A stretch of 64,000 nucleotides of DNA from Bacillus yapensis (GCF_005280205.1 NZ_SUND01000012.1:62001-126000), one strand, 5' to 3'. Numbered from the stretch's first letter, positions 16,866-26,463 are shown. Numbers and translations are program-made. The notes: generated by a model from the letters alone, not told the origin.

Positions 16866-19730
16866 TTATCCACCGTTATTTTCAGTAGTTCCTTCTCCTG
16901 GTGGGGTTGTAGGTGGAGGATTAGGAACGGTTGGTTGTCCGGGTTGTTCCGGGTTTCCCTTTCCAGGCTCTTCCTTCCCAGGTTGTTCTACTACTGGTAC
17001 TTCCTCAGGTCCTATTCTAACTTCAGGTGATGGTGCTGACTCTTTTCCGGCAATATCAACTGCTGTTACATAGTATAAGCCATTGCCACCTGTATAGGAT
17101 AGATTACCACCTGTTTTAATAGAAGCGACTTTGCTTCCATCTTTATAGACGCGGTATCCGACGATATCCTTTTCTGGGTGGTTTGCCCAAGTGATTGTCG
17201 TACCTGAAACCTTTGCAGATAGAGGAGCAGGAGCTTTTCCGTTATCCTCCATTTTATCATCAGGTAAGAGGATCTTTGACCAGCGATCCTTTTTCGGAAT
17301 TAACTGTTGTGGATTTATATTTACACCGAATAGTTGTTCAATATAATCTGGATTAAGGATTAATCCGACCTCTGCGAATTCTTCTGGTGTTGAATCTAAG
17401 GCAAGATATTTTTTATCTCCAATTTGAACATACTTACCTTCGACGAGACTATCATCGACCTTGCTAGGTACATACTTTGCATTAAATAGATCCGTTTCAA
17501 CGAGACCAGCTTTTGAACATGCATCTGAAGGCAATAAACCAGAAACGGCACAGAAGGAACGTCTTACAATTCCGCCAGGCATCTTAATGGTTTCTGCTGG
17601 ATCGACTAATTCTGGTGCTACGTCATAGGCTGCGTTCATCATTTGAGCCCATAAGTAAATATTTCGGTTCGAGTAGGAAAGCCCTTTATAATTCAGCTCT
17701 AAAGGCTTTGGCGTATCGTAACCGAGCCAAGTACCGAAAGAGATATTAGGATTTGTAGCGACAAACCAAGCATCTTTATATTCTTGGGCAGTTCCCGTTT
17801 TTCCGGCCCAGTCCGAACTAAATTTTAATCGACTATTTAACGAAGCGGCTGTACCAGATTTAATAACATCACGCATCATGTCATAGGTTAAATAAGCGGT
17901 TTGTGGACTAAATACATCCACTGGTTGTACTTCATGCTGATAAACTATATTTCCTTCCTTATCAACAATCTTTTCGATTAAATAAGCATCAATAAATTGT
18001 CCGTTATTCGCGAATGTACCAAAGGCATTGACGTTTTCTTCAACAGTGATGCCGTTGGTTAATCCACCAATCGCAGTAGAAGGGTTTTCGTAATCACCGG
18101 GAGTTAAAGAGGTGACACCCATTTTCGTTAAATATTCAGCCGGGCGCTGTCCTATAATATCTAAATAAGCTTTGACAGCTGGAACATTATAAGATTTAGC
18201 TAGTGCATATCGAGCGGAAACTAAACCACTATAGCCTCCACCGTAGTTCCGTGGCCAAGGGTTAGGGTTTTTTGGATCTAATCTCAATGGCAAGTCAGGC
18301 AAAATAGATCCTGGAGAAAGTTTCCCTAGCTCAATGGCAGGAGCATAAACAAGCAATGGTTTCATCGTAGAACCATTTGAACGTTTTCCACTTGTTGAAT
18401 GGTTTAATTGCTCTTGACTAAAATCGCGACCGCCTACAAAACTTAGAATTTTTCCAGTTTTGTTTTCAATCATCATCGCCCCAACTTGAACAGGCTTATT
18501 AACAGTAACCTCTTCATTTGTTTCAGGGTCAGTTTCAGTTACTTGAATGTCACTGCCATAATAAGTGAATTCATCTTTCACTTTTTGCATCGCGTCAAAG
18601 ATATCCTTCTTAATTGTTGAATGAATCTGATATCCATTTTGACGTAAATCTCGATCAGCCAATGTTAAGTATTCATTTTTTAAATCTTCATCATTTTGTA
18701 AGTCCTCAGCCGTATAGCCATCTTTTTCAGCTAATATCGTAGATAAAATATCAATTGCTCGTTTTTCAATTTCAAAGGTGAGCCATGGGTATTCTTCTTG
18801 AGGACTAGTACTTGGTGGGATGAAATCTTGAGTTATATCATAGTTGATGGCTTCATCGTACTGTTCTTTCGTAATAGAGCCTTTATCGTACATTCTCTCT
18901 AATACAGTCTTCATTCGAGTTATGCCAGGCTCGAGGTTGTTCTTGATTTCTCCTTTATTCGTAAAAGGAGTGTAACCAAATGGACTTTGTGGAAGACCGG
19001 CAATAAATGCTGCTTGTGGAAGTGTTAATTCCTTTGCAGTCACTCCAAATACCCCTTTTGCTGCCGCCTGAACTCCGCCAATGTTTCGACCTGTTGAATT
19101 TCTTCCAAAGGTTGAAACATTTAAATAGGCTTCTAAGATTTCTTTTTTGTCAAAAAATTGTTCTAGCCTAAGGGCTAGTAAAATTTCTTTTGCTTTCCGT
19201 TCAAATGAGACTTCATTTGTTAGAATTTGATTCTTGATTAATTGCTGTGTTAACGTACTTCCACCTGTTTGCACAGCGGAGTTCGTTACTTCTTGAAATA
19301 GTGCTCGCAGGATTGCTTTTGGGACGACTCCATCATGCTCATAAAAATATTCATCCTCAGTTGCGACAACCGCTTTTATAAGATAATCTGATACGTCCTC
19401 TAGTTTAACTTCCTCTCGTTCTAAATCAGTACGAAGCTTTCCTAGATAGACATCATCAGCAAAGTATAAATCTGATGTTTCTTCATAGTTGTAAATATCC
19501 TTTTTCATACTATCGTAGGAGCGGATTGGTTCGTCTTTAACCATTGAGGCAAAGTAACCAGCACCTACGCCACCTGCAAATGCACCGCCAAGGATGATAA
19601 CAACAAAAAAGATAAGCACTAAATTCCAAACCACATGATAAGTAATGCTTGCGCTTTTTTTAGTTTTTTTGCTTGTGAAAAAAGCTTGGCAAGACTGGAT
19701 AAGTTGCTTCCAATTTAATTTTTCTCTCAA
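16866..19730 (-). CDS. class A penicillin-binding protein (transglycosylase/transpeptidase) with FN3-like C-terminus
   Basis: About 954 aa. A short basic cytoplasmic start precedes one membrane helix (LVLIFFVVIILGGAFAGG). The GT51 glycosyltransferase follows (VVATEDEYFYEHDGV, GGSTLTQQLIKN, EAYLNVSTFGR), then the penicillin-binding transpeptidase with SxxK as STMK, SxN as SYN and KTGTA. A fibronectin-III-like domain (TTITWANHPEKDIVGYRVYK) and a Pro/Gly/Glu-rich tail end it. It polymerises and crosslinks peptidoglycan outside the membrane. TTG 19730 is preferred because AGGGGG is ten bases upstream; the ATG at 19739 is only one base from that site. Closest to the PBP1A family. Confidence 0.93.
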   Translation of the reverse strand: MREKLNWKQLIQSCQAFFTSKKTKKSASITYHVVWNLVLIFFVVIILGGAFAGGVGAGYFASMVKDEPIRSYDSMKKDIYNYEETSDLYFADDVYLGKLRTDLEREEVKLEDVSDYLIKAVVATEDEYFYEHDGVVPKAILRALFQEVTNSAVQTGGSTLTQQLIKNQILTNEVSFERKAKEILLALRLEQFFDKKEILEAYLNVSTFGRNSTGRNIGGVQAAAKGVFGVTAKELTLPQAAFIAGLPQSPFGYTPFTNKGEIKNNLEPGITRMKTVLERMYDKGSITKEQYDEAINYDITQDFIPPSTSPQEEYPWLTFEIEKRAIDILSTILAEKDGYTAEDLQNDEDLKNEYLTLADRDLRQNGYQIHSTIKKDIFDAMQKVKDEFTYYGSDIQVTETDPETNEEVTVNKPVQVGAMMIENKTGKILSFVGGRDFSQEQLNHSTSGKRSNGSTMKPLLVYAPAIELGKLSPGSILPDLPLRLDPKNPNPWPRNYGGGYSGLVSARYALAKSYNVPAVKAYLDIIGQRPAEYLTKMGVTSLTPGDYENPSTAIGGLTNGITVEENVNAFGTFANNGQFIDAYLIEKIVDKEGNIVYQHEVQPVDVFSPQTAYLTYDMMRDVIKSGTAASLNSRLKFSSDWAGKTGTAQEYKDAWFVATNPNISFGTWLGYDTPKPLELNYKGLSYSNRNIYLWAQMMNAAYDVAPELVDPAETIKMPGGIVRRSFCAVSGLLPSDACSKAGLVETDLFNAKYVPSKVDDSLVEGKYVQIGDKKYLALDSTPEEFAEVGLILNPDYIEQLFGVNINPQQLIPKKDRWSKILLPDDKMEDNGKAPAPLSAKVSGTTITWANHPEKDIVGYRVYKDGSKVASIKTGGNLSYTGGNGLYYVTAVDIAGKESAPSPEVRIGPEEVPVVEQPGKEEPGKGNPEQPGQPTVPNPPPTTPPGEGTTENNGG

Positions 19731-19824
19731 TCGTATCATTCCCCCTAGAATCACATACATTATAGCATAAAGCGTAAGACAAGTATTAAGATAACGTCAA
19801 TTTTCTAACAATCCTGTAATGCGT

Positions 19825-19854
19825 TTGACAAGATGCATTGTTTTATGATAAAAA
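19825..19854 (+). promoter_or_regulatory. tyrS promoter
   Basis: Perfect -35 TTGACA (19825-19830). The -10 is less clear: TG-A-TAAAAA at 18-bp spacing. It would start transcription just before the T-box. Confidence 0.5.
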
Positions 19855-19861
19855 TTCCTTA

Positions 19862-21412
<1,551 letters not shown>

Positions 21413-21420
21413 TTGATATG

Positions 21421-21457
21421 AGAGCAAGGGTGATTCATTTCATCTTTGCTCTTTTTT
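21421..21457 (+). terminator. intrinsic terminator of tyrS
   Basis: AGAGCAA/TTGCTCT stem, with further pairing inside, then a T-run. Confidence 0.8.
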
Positions 21458-21477
21458 GTCGTAAGTTTGTATAATTT

Positions 21478-21503
21478 TGAAACTTTTTACAAATTCATCC
21501 GTA
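21478..21503 (+). promoter_or_regulatory. sigma-W promoter of the NfeD/flotillin operon
   Basis: TGAAAC, exactly 16 bases, CGTA: a full match to the sigma-W consensus. The yuaF-floT operon of B. subtilis is known to be sigma-W controlled. Confidence 0.85.
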
Positions 21504-21591
21504 TTTAAGATGAGCCACAAAATTACATATAAAACTTTATGGAAGGAGGATGTACTGTTTCTTCTATAATGAATGAAAGAGGGTGATACGC

Positions 21592-22131
21592 ATGGAATTG
21601 TTCGGGAGCTCCCTACAATCCATTTATTTAACAACTCTCATTATTGCTGGTGCATTAACAATCCTATACATTCTATTCAATGACCTCCTAGATGGATTTG
21701 CGGAAATGATTCCGTTTTTAAATCCAGCTCTTATTCTTGCCTTCATAACCTTTTTTTCAGCTAGTGGATATTTATTTGAATTACTGACTTCCTTTAATTC
21801 TTATATAATAGTTGCCTTCTCCATCTTAATAGCTCTTATTCTTGATACTTTACTTCATATTTTTGTGCTTGTACCTTTGTCCTCAGCAGAGGAATCGCTC
21901 GTGTATTCAACAAATTCCTTGCGAGGAAGAGTGGGAAAGGTCATCCTTCCTATTCCAGCTGGTGGCTATGGGGAAGTTCTTTTGAAGAGTGCAAGTGGTT
22001 CTGTTGCGAAATCCGCTGTGAGCTTTAAAGGGGAAGCGATTGAAGAAGGAAAGAATGTTTTAGTGGTTGAAGTTAAAAGTGGGGTACTCTACGTAGTTCC
22101 ACATGAAAGCCCAGATGATTTCTACTTTTAG
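21592..22131 (+). CDS. yuaF: NfeD-family membrane protein (YuaF-like)
   Basis: A 179-aa protein with about three membrane segments in the first ~100 residues and a C-terminal OB-fold domain (LRGRVGKVILPIPAGGYGEVLL, KNVLVVEVKSGVLYVVP) typical of NfeD. These proteins pair with flotillins, and YuaF with FloT in particular acts in membrane organisation under envelope stress. AGAGGG lies before ATG 21592; GTG 21583 is too close to that site. Sixty-five bases separate it from floT. Confidence 0.88.
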   Translation: MELFGSSLQSIYLTTLIIAGALTILYILFNDLLDGFAEMIPFLNPALILAFITFFSASGYLFELLTSFNSYIIVAFSILIALILDTLLHIFVLVPLSSAEESLVYSTNSLRGRVGKVILPIPAGGYGEVLLKSASGSVAKSAVSFKGEAIEEGKNVLVVEVKSGVLYVVPHESPDDFYF

Positions 22132-22196
22132 AAGGGCTCTGTTCGCAAATTTTGTTGTTGATACGTCCTATAGAAAAAATTGTTTGAGGGGGAATT

Positions 22197-23729
22197 ATGA
22201 TGTCAATGGAAGTTATGATTGTTATTGGTGTAGTTGCATTTTTACTAATCGCCTTATTACTAGTTTTTATTACAAAATATCGGACAGCTGGTCCAGATGA
22301 AGCTTTAATCGTTACAGGGAGTTATTTAGGAAGTAAAAACGTAAATGTGGACGAATCAGGTAATCGAATCAAGATTATTCGTGGTGGCGGTGCATTTATT
22401 TTACCAGTCTTCCAGCAAGCGGAACCACTCAGCTTATTGTCTAGCAAGCTTGAAGTGACAACTCCAGAAGTGTATACGGAACAAGGTGTTCCAGTAATGG
22501 CCGATGGTACAGCCATTATCAAAATCGGTAGTTCTATTGAAGAGATTGCAACGGCAGCGGAACAATTTCTTGGCAAGCCGAAAGCAGACAGAGAAAATGA
22601 AGCAAGAGAAGTACTTGAAGGTCATCTTCGTTCTATTTTAGGTTCGATGACAGTAGAGGAAATTTATAAAAATCGAGATAAGTTCTCGCAAGAGGTTCAA
22701 CGTGTTGCCTCACAAGATTTAGCGAAAATGGGTCTAATGATCGTTTCTTTTACGATTAAGGATGTAAGAGATAAAAATGGCTACCTTGAATCTCTAGGAA
22801 AACCAAGAATCGCTCAAGTAAAGCGTGATGCTGATATTGCAACTGCAGAGGCTGAAAAGGAAACGCGAATCAAGCGTGCAGAAGCAGATAAGGATGCGAA
22901 AAAAGCTGAACTTGAAAGAGCAACTGAAATTGCTGAAGCAGAAAAAGAAAATCAAATGAAAATGGCCGATTATCGTCGTGATCAGGATATCGCTAAAGCC
23001 CGTGCTGACCAGGCGTATGATCTGGAAACTGCTCGTGCTAAGCAGGAAGTAACAGAGCAAGAAATGCAAATTCGCATCATTGAACGTCAAAAGCAAATCG
23101 AGCTAGAAGAAAAAGAGATTCAACGTCGTGAAAAGCAATACGATTCAGAAGTGAAGAAAAAAGCAGATGCGGATCGTTATTCAGTTGAGCAGGCAGCTGC
23201 TGCAGATAAAGCGAAGCAACTAGCAGAAGCAGATGCTAACCAGTATCGTATTGAATCATTAGCGAAAGCCGAAGCAGAAAAGGTACGTTTAGATGGTCTT
23301 GCAAAAGCAGAAGCAGAGCGTGCGAAAGGTACTACAGAAGCGGATGTCATTCGTCTCAAAGGTCTTGCGGAAGCCGAGGCAAAGAGAAAGATTGCCGAAG
23401 CATTCGAGCAGTATGGCAATGCGGCTGTTCTAGATATGGTTGTTCAAATGTTGCCTGAATACGCGAAGCAAGTAGCGAGCCCACTAGGAAACATTGAAAA
23501 GATCACAGTGGTGGACACTGGCGGTAATGGGGAAAATAGCGGTGCTAACAAAGTAACAGGCTACGCAACCAACTTAATGTCGACCTTGCAGGAATCATTG
23601 AAAGCATCTTCTGGAATCGATGTGAAAAATCTTTTAGAGAACTTTTCAGGAAAAGGAAACGTGAGGGAGAGTATTGAAGAGTTGACGCATGAATTGTCAA
23701 AAACGGAGAAAACGGTTGAAAATGAATAG
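22197..23729 (+). CDS. floT: flotillin FloT
   Basis: A 510-aa membrane scaffold protein. One N-terminal hydrophobic segment (VMIVIGVVAFLLIALLLVFI) precedes an SPFH/band-7 domain. A long Ala/Glu/Lys coiled-coil follows with repeated EA motifs (EADKDAKKAELERATEIAEA, AKAEAERAKGTTEAD). The C-terminal part NAAVLDMVVQMLPEYAKQVA is typical of flotillins. FloT forms functional membrane microdomains. ATG 22197 or 22200, both behind GAGGGGG. Second gene of the sigma-W operon; a third gene like yuaI is absent. Confidence 0.95.
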   Translation: MMSMEVMIVIGVVAFLLIALLLVFITKYRTAGPDEALIVTGSYLGSKNVNVDESGNRIKIIRGGGAFILPVFQQAEPLSLLSSKLEVTTPEVYTEQGVPVMADGTAIIKIGSSIEEIATAAEQFLGKPKADRENEAREVLEGHLRSILGSMTVEEIYKNRDKFSQEVQRVASQDLAKMGLMIVSFTIKDVRDKNGYLESLGKPRIAQVKRDADIATAEAEKETRIKRAEADKDAKKAELERATEIAEAEKENQMKMADYRRDQDIAKARADQAYDLETARAKQEVTEQEMQIRIIERQKQIELEEKEIQRREKQYDSEVKKKADADRYSVEQAAAADKAKQLAEADANQYRIESLAKAEAEKVRLDGLAKAEAERAKGTTEADVIRLKGLAEAEAKRKIAEAFEQYGNAAVLDMVVQMLPEYAKQVASPLGNIEKITVVDTGGNGENSGANKVTGYATNLMSTLQESLKASSGIDVKNLLENFSGKGNVRESIEELTHELSKTEKTVENE

Positions 23730-23737
23730 TGAAAGTA

Positions 23738-23768
23738 GAAACCTGTCGAAAATTGACAGGTTTCTTTT
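23738..23768 (+). terminator. intrinsic terminator of floT
   Basis: GAAACCTGTC/GACAGGTTTC stem, seven-base loop, TTTT downstream. Confidence 0.9.
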
Positions 23769-23787
23769 AAATATTTAGGGGTATTGA

Positions 23788-23805
23788 AATAATCGAACAA
23801 TTATT
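23788..23805. promoter_or_regulatory. dyad upstream of the PlcR-like regulator gene
   Basis: AATAA-8 bases-TTATT, immediately before the candidate -35. A possible autoregulatory operator, but it lacks the classical PlcR-box sequence. Confidence 0.25.
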
Positions 23806-23807
23806 GC

Positions 23808-23836
23808 TTTTAATAAATTTCTAGTAGATTTATAAT
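23808..23836 (+). promoter_or_regulatory. candidate promoter of the regulator-peptide operon
   Basis: TTTTAA, 17 bp, TATAAT, about 45 bases upstream of the regulator start. Good -10, weak -35, which suits a promoter needing activation. Confidence 0.45.
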
Positions 23837-23882
23837 ATAGTTAATAGTCTCTACTTAAATAAAGAAGATAGAAGGGATAAAA

Positions 23883-24773
23883 TTGAATAATCTAAGCGCA
23901 TATCTGATTGGGGATACAATAAAGTCGTTTCGTGAATACAAAAAACTAACAATAGAAGAGTTATCAGAAGGTGTGTGTACAGAGGAAGAGTTAATCGAAT
24001 TTGAAAAGGAAGTTTCCTATCCTGACCTCGAAACATTGAATTTATTGTTAAAGAAGTTAAATGTGGATTTATCGTATTTTTTTAATGTGGCTTCGAGATC
24101 ATCGATTAATTATGCAAATGCGGTTATTAGGTTGATTAATCGATATAAAAGGGATTGGGACTATGATCGCATACAAGAAATAATAGAAAAAGAATTGGAG
24201 AATCCAATATTTCAGACAGATCAGTTGAAACAATTTCTTATTTGGCATCAGGGTATATGTAAGTTTTATTTAGATAAGGATCTTTCAAAAGCTCTAGAAT
24301 TACTTTATGAGTCCATAGATATTACAAATAAAAGTAGAAATGATTTTAATGAAAGAGAAACTGAAATATTAACAAGTATTGCAATTTTGCATAAAGAATC
24401 TGGTAACTTTGAGGAAGCTATTACGCTTTTTAAAGAATCATTAAATTACTTAGAAAATCTTCCAGATATCCTTGATCCTAGAGGGAAGATTCGTGTTTAT
24501 TTTGGATTGTCTCAAGCACTTACCGAGGTAGGAAAATTCGAAGAGTCATTAGAATATTGTAAGAAAGGAATTGAGTACTGCATTACTCACGAATTGATAT
24601 ATTTACTATCTAGTTTATATTATCAATCAGGTGAAAATCTCATAAAACTTTCTCGTAAGGAAGAAGGAATTCAGTATATAAATAGTGCTATTTACATACT
24701 GAAAGTGCAAGAAAATAAAAAATTTATCAAAATTATAGAAAATGAAAAAGACAAATTACTACAAGAGTGGTAA
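23883..24773 (+). CDS. PlcR-like quorum-sensing transcription regulator (RRNPP family)
   Basis: A 296-aa cytosolic protein. Residues ~8-65 form an XRE-type helix-turn-helix (IGDTIKSFREYKKLTIEELS ... YPDLETLNLLLKKLNVDLSY). The remainder is a stack of helical TPR units, e.g. AILHKESGNFEEAITLFKES, GLSQALTEVGKFEESLEYCK and LYYQSGENLIKLSRKEEGIQ. Length and order match PlcR (285 aa), including recognisable blocks such as QFLIWHQ against QFLQWQ and YYQSGE against YYQRGE. Such proteins bind a re-imported oligopeptide and activate transcription. TTG start behind AGAAGGGA. The gene directly after it encodes the likely peptide precursor. Function is inferred; the target genes are unknown. Confidence 0.85.
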   Translation: MNNLSAYLIGDTIKSFREYKKLTIEELSEGVCTEEELIEFEKEVSYPDLETLNLLLKKLNVDLSYFFNVASRSSINYANAVIRLINRYKRDWDYDRIQEIIEKELENPIFQTDQLKQFLIWHQGICKFYLDKDLSKALELLYESIDITNKSRNDFNERETEILTSIAILHKESGNFEEAITLFKESLNYLENLPDILDPRGKIRVYFGLSQALTEVGKFEESLEYCKKGIEYCITHELIYLLSSLYYQSGENLIKLSRKEEGIQYINSAIYILKVQENKKFIKIIENEKDKLLQEW

Positions 24774-24809
24774 AATGTAGCTATTCAGTACATTAGGAGG
24801 TAGATGATT

Positions 24810-25007
24810 GTGAAAAATTTATTGTCTAAAACTTTATTAGCAGTATCATTACTAGGTCTAGGTTTTGCGTTTGCAAGTGTGAATGATTACGCTGGTATCC
24901 CTTCAGAGCATAGTCCAGCAAAGCGTACATATGAATTAGCGGGTATTCCTTCTGAACACTCTGCTCCAATTACAATTAAACCTTTTGGAATTCCTTCTGA
25001 ACATTAA
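24810..25007 (+). CDS. secreted signal-peptide precursor with three GIPSEH repeats
   Basis: A 65-aa precursor. The start MKNLLSKTLLAVSLLGLGFAF is a Sec signal peptide with probable cleavage after AFA (residue 22). The mature part contains GIPSEH at residues 29-34, 45-50 and 60-65, the last at the very C-terminus. In context the units read AGIPSEH twice and FGIPSEH once. Known PlcR-family signals have the same outline (PapR ADLPFEF, PapRa CSIPYEY). GTG 24810 is chosen because AGGAGG ends nine bases before it; the ATG at 24804 is only three bases away. It lies 36 bases after the regulator gene on the same strand, as papR follows plcR. Confidence 0.85.
   Translation: MKNLLSKTLLAVSLLGLGFAFASVNDYAGIPSEHSPAKRTYELAGIPSEHSAPITIKPFGIPSEH
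24894..25004 (+). repeat. three coding repeats of GIPSEH
   Basis: Copies at 24894-24911, 24942-24959 and 24987-25004. Codons differ only at synonymous third positions (ATC/ATT, TCA/TCT, GAG/GAA, CAT/CAC, GGT/GGA). Confidence 0.95.
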
Positions 25008-25013
25008 TAAAGT

Positions 25014-25047
25014 GAGAGCGGTGAATAAATCACACCGCTCTCTTTTT
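25014..25047 (+). terminator. intrinsic terminator of the peptide gene
   Basis: GAGAGCGGTG/CACCGCTCTC perfect 10-bp stem followed by T5. Confidence 0.95.
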
Positions 25048-25123
25048 ATTATAAAGGAAAGATATTCTAGCAGTTAAAATAGTCCTGATATCAATAGAAT
25101 GAATTAAAAAAGAAGGTGAGACT

Positions 25124-25603
25124 ATAAAGAAGCAAATACTGCTTGGAGGAATACTAGTTTTATTTTTTCTATTGTTTTTGCTCTCGTTTACAAATAAGAA
25201 AGAACCTGCCTTTGTTTTTAACATTGTTCCTGGATTCTCATTAAATTTATACGGAAATGAGGATACTTATTCTCCTACTTTAGTAAAAAAACGCTTGCTA
25301 TTATGGGATAAAAAAGTCCAGATGAGCCCAGTATACTCTAATAATCCTAGATTATACTTTGACTACCGTGTAGTAAATCTAAACGATAATAATGTGCTTT
25401 TCTTAGGTGTAGTCCAAAATCCAGATGTGGACAAAGTGGTTATTAACTCAAGTGATGAGGGTGTCTATTTGGAGAAGAAGGTAGAGGATGAACGTATTTT
25501 TACTTTGATTTTACCGTCTAGCAATGATCAGATTTTTCTGCATCCAAAACTGTTCCTTAAGAATCAAACTAAGGTTGAGTACCCCTATGAAAAGACAAAA
25601 TAA
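25124..25603 (+). CDS. small exported or membrane-anchored protein of unknown function, probable AUA start
   Basis: Not recognised. The reading frame encodes about 159 aa if begun at ATA 25124: KKQILLGGILVLFFLLFLLS is a signal peptide or anchor, and the rest is a beta-rich domain (YFDYRVVNLNDNNVLFLGVV). No ATG, GTG or TTG lies between the in-frame stop at 25100-25102 and a TTG at 25172, which falls inside the hydrophobic segment. GAAGGTGA (25112-25119) is placed as expected for a start at 25124, so a non-standard or mutated start codon is likely. It sits right after the signalling pair, so it may be a target of it; that is inference. Confidence 0.6.
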   Translation: MKKQILLGGILVLFFLLFLLSFTNKKEPAFVFNIVPGFSLNLYGNEDTYSPTLVKKRLLLWDKKVQMSPVYSNNPRLYFDYRVVNLNDNNVLFLGVVQNPDVDKVVINSSDEGVYLEKKVEDERIFTLILPSSNDQIFLHPKLFLKNQTKVEYPYEKTK

Positions 25604-25632
25604 AAACCCTAGAGAATTTCTCTAGGGTTTTT
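25602..25632. terminator. bidirectional terminator between the exported-protein gene and rpsD
   Basis: AAAAACCCTAGAGA/TCTCTAGGGTTTTT, perfect 14-bp stem with three-base loop, overlapping the upstream stop codon. Confidence 0.95.
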
Positions 25633-25644
25633 ATCGTTAAACTA

Positions 25645-26247
25645 TTAACGAGAGTAGAACTCGACGATTAGAGATTCGTTAACTTCAGCAGGAAGTTCAG
25701 AACGCTCTGGAAGACGAGTGAATGTACCTTCTAGCTTATCAGCATCGAAAGTTAAGAAGTCAGGTACGAAGTTGTTTACTTCAATAGCTTCTTTGATGAT
25801 GTCTAGGTTACGTGACTTTTCGCGAACGCCGATTGTTTGACCAGCAGCTACGCGGTAAGATGGGATATCTACACGCTTACCATCAACTAGGATATGACCA
25901 TGGTTTACAAGCTGACGAGCTTGACGACGAGTACGTGCTAAACCTAAACGGTAAACAACGTTATCTAAACGTGACTCAAGTAGAGCCATGAAGTTTTCAC
26001 CATGTACACCTGACATTTTGCCAGCTTTGTCGAATAGGTTACGGAATTGACGCTCGTTTACGCCATACATATGACGAAGCTTTTGCTTCTCTTGTAATTG
26101 TAAACCGTATTCTGATAATTTTTTACGTTGGTTTGGACCATGTTGTCCTGGAGCGTAAGGACGCTTCTCTAATTCTTTACCTGTACCGCTTAATGAAATA
26201 CCAAGACGGCGAGATAATTTCCAGCTTGGACCTGTATAACGAGCCAT
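25645..26247 (-). CDS. rpsD: 30S ribosomal protein S4
   Basis: A 200-aa primary 16S rRNA-binding protein, same length as in B. subtilis. Signatures are [46 protein letters not shown] and the S4 domain [18 protein letters not shown]. It starts small-subunit assembly. AAGGAGGAG precedes ATG 26247. The leader is long and structured, consistent with the translational feedback of S4 on its own mRNA known in B. subtilis. It has its own sigma-A promoter. Confidence 0.98.
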   Translation of the reverse strand: MARYTGPSWKLSRRLGISLSGTGKELEKRPYAPGQHGPNQRKKLSEYGLQLQEKQKLRHMYGVNERQFRNLFDKAGKMSGVHGENFMALLESRLDNVVYRLGLARTRRQARQLVNHGHILVDGKRVDIPSYRVAAGQTIGVREKSRNLDIIKEAIEVNNFVPDFLTFDADKLEGTFTRLPERSELPAEVNESLIVEFYSR

Positions 26248-26264
26248 TGATGACTCCTCCTTGT

Positions 26265-26289
26265 GTTTTTATTTGGGTAAAATAAAAAC
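26265..26289 (-). promoter_or_regulatory. hairpin next to the rpsD ribosome-binding site
   Basis: On the minus strand GTTTTTATTT/AAATAAAAAC with a five-base loop, ending just before AAGGAGGAG. It could take part in access to the start region. Confidence 0.5.
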
Positions 26290-26312
26290 AGACGTGACAG
26301 AACAATTATGAT

Positions 26313-26386
26313 CATTTTGTTTTCATGTACCTTCGCCCTCGCAGCAGAGGGTTACGCAGTACCCCATCAAGTTGAGGAACAAAATG
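26313..26386 (-). ncRNA. S4 autoregulatory leader of rpsD
   Basis: A closing stem AACAAAATG/CATTTTGTT (26378-26386 with 26313-26321) encloses two hairpins that share bases: CCCTC/GAGGG (26336-26351) and GGGT/ACCC (26349-26364). The overlap allows a pseudoknot or a switch. B. subtilis rpsD mRNA is bound by S4 in its leader; the match here is by position and structure. Confidence 0.7.
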
Positions 26387-26433
26387 AAACACAAAAGATG
26401 TTCACATAAGCTGCGATATTTTACACAAAGACT

Positions 26434-26463
26434 ATTATAACTATATTAGAGAAATAAAGTCAA
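26434..26463 (-). promoter_or_regulatory. rpsD promoter
   Basis: Minus strand TTGACT, 18 bp, TATAAT; leaves a leader of about 180 nt. Confidence 0.75.

Noticed and set aside
23177-23419. Minus-strand open frame rich in Ala and Ser within floT
   Set aside because: It mirrors the repetitive Ala/Glu codons of the flotillin coiled-coil; no start signals.
25172-25603. Start at TTG 25172 for the exported protein
   Set aside because: It lies within the hydrophobic segment and has no ribosome-binding site, while a good one exists for 25124.
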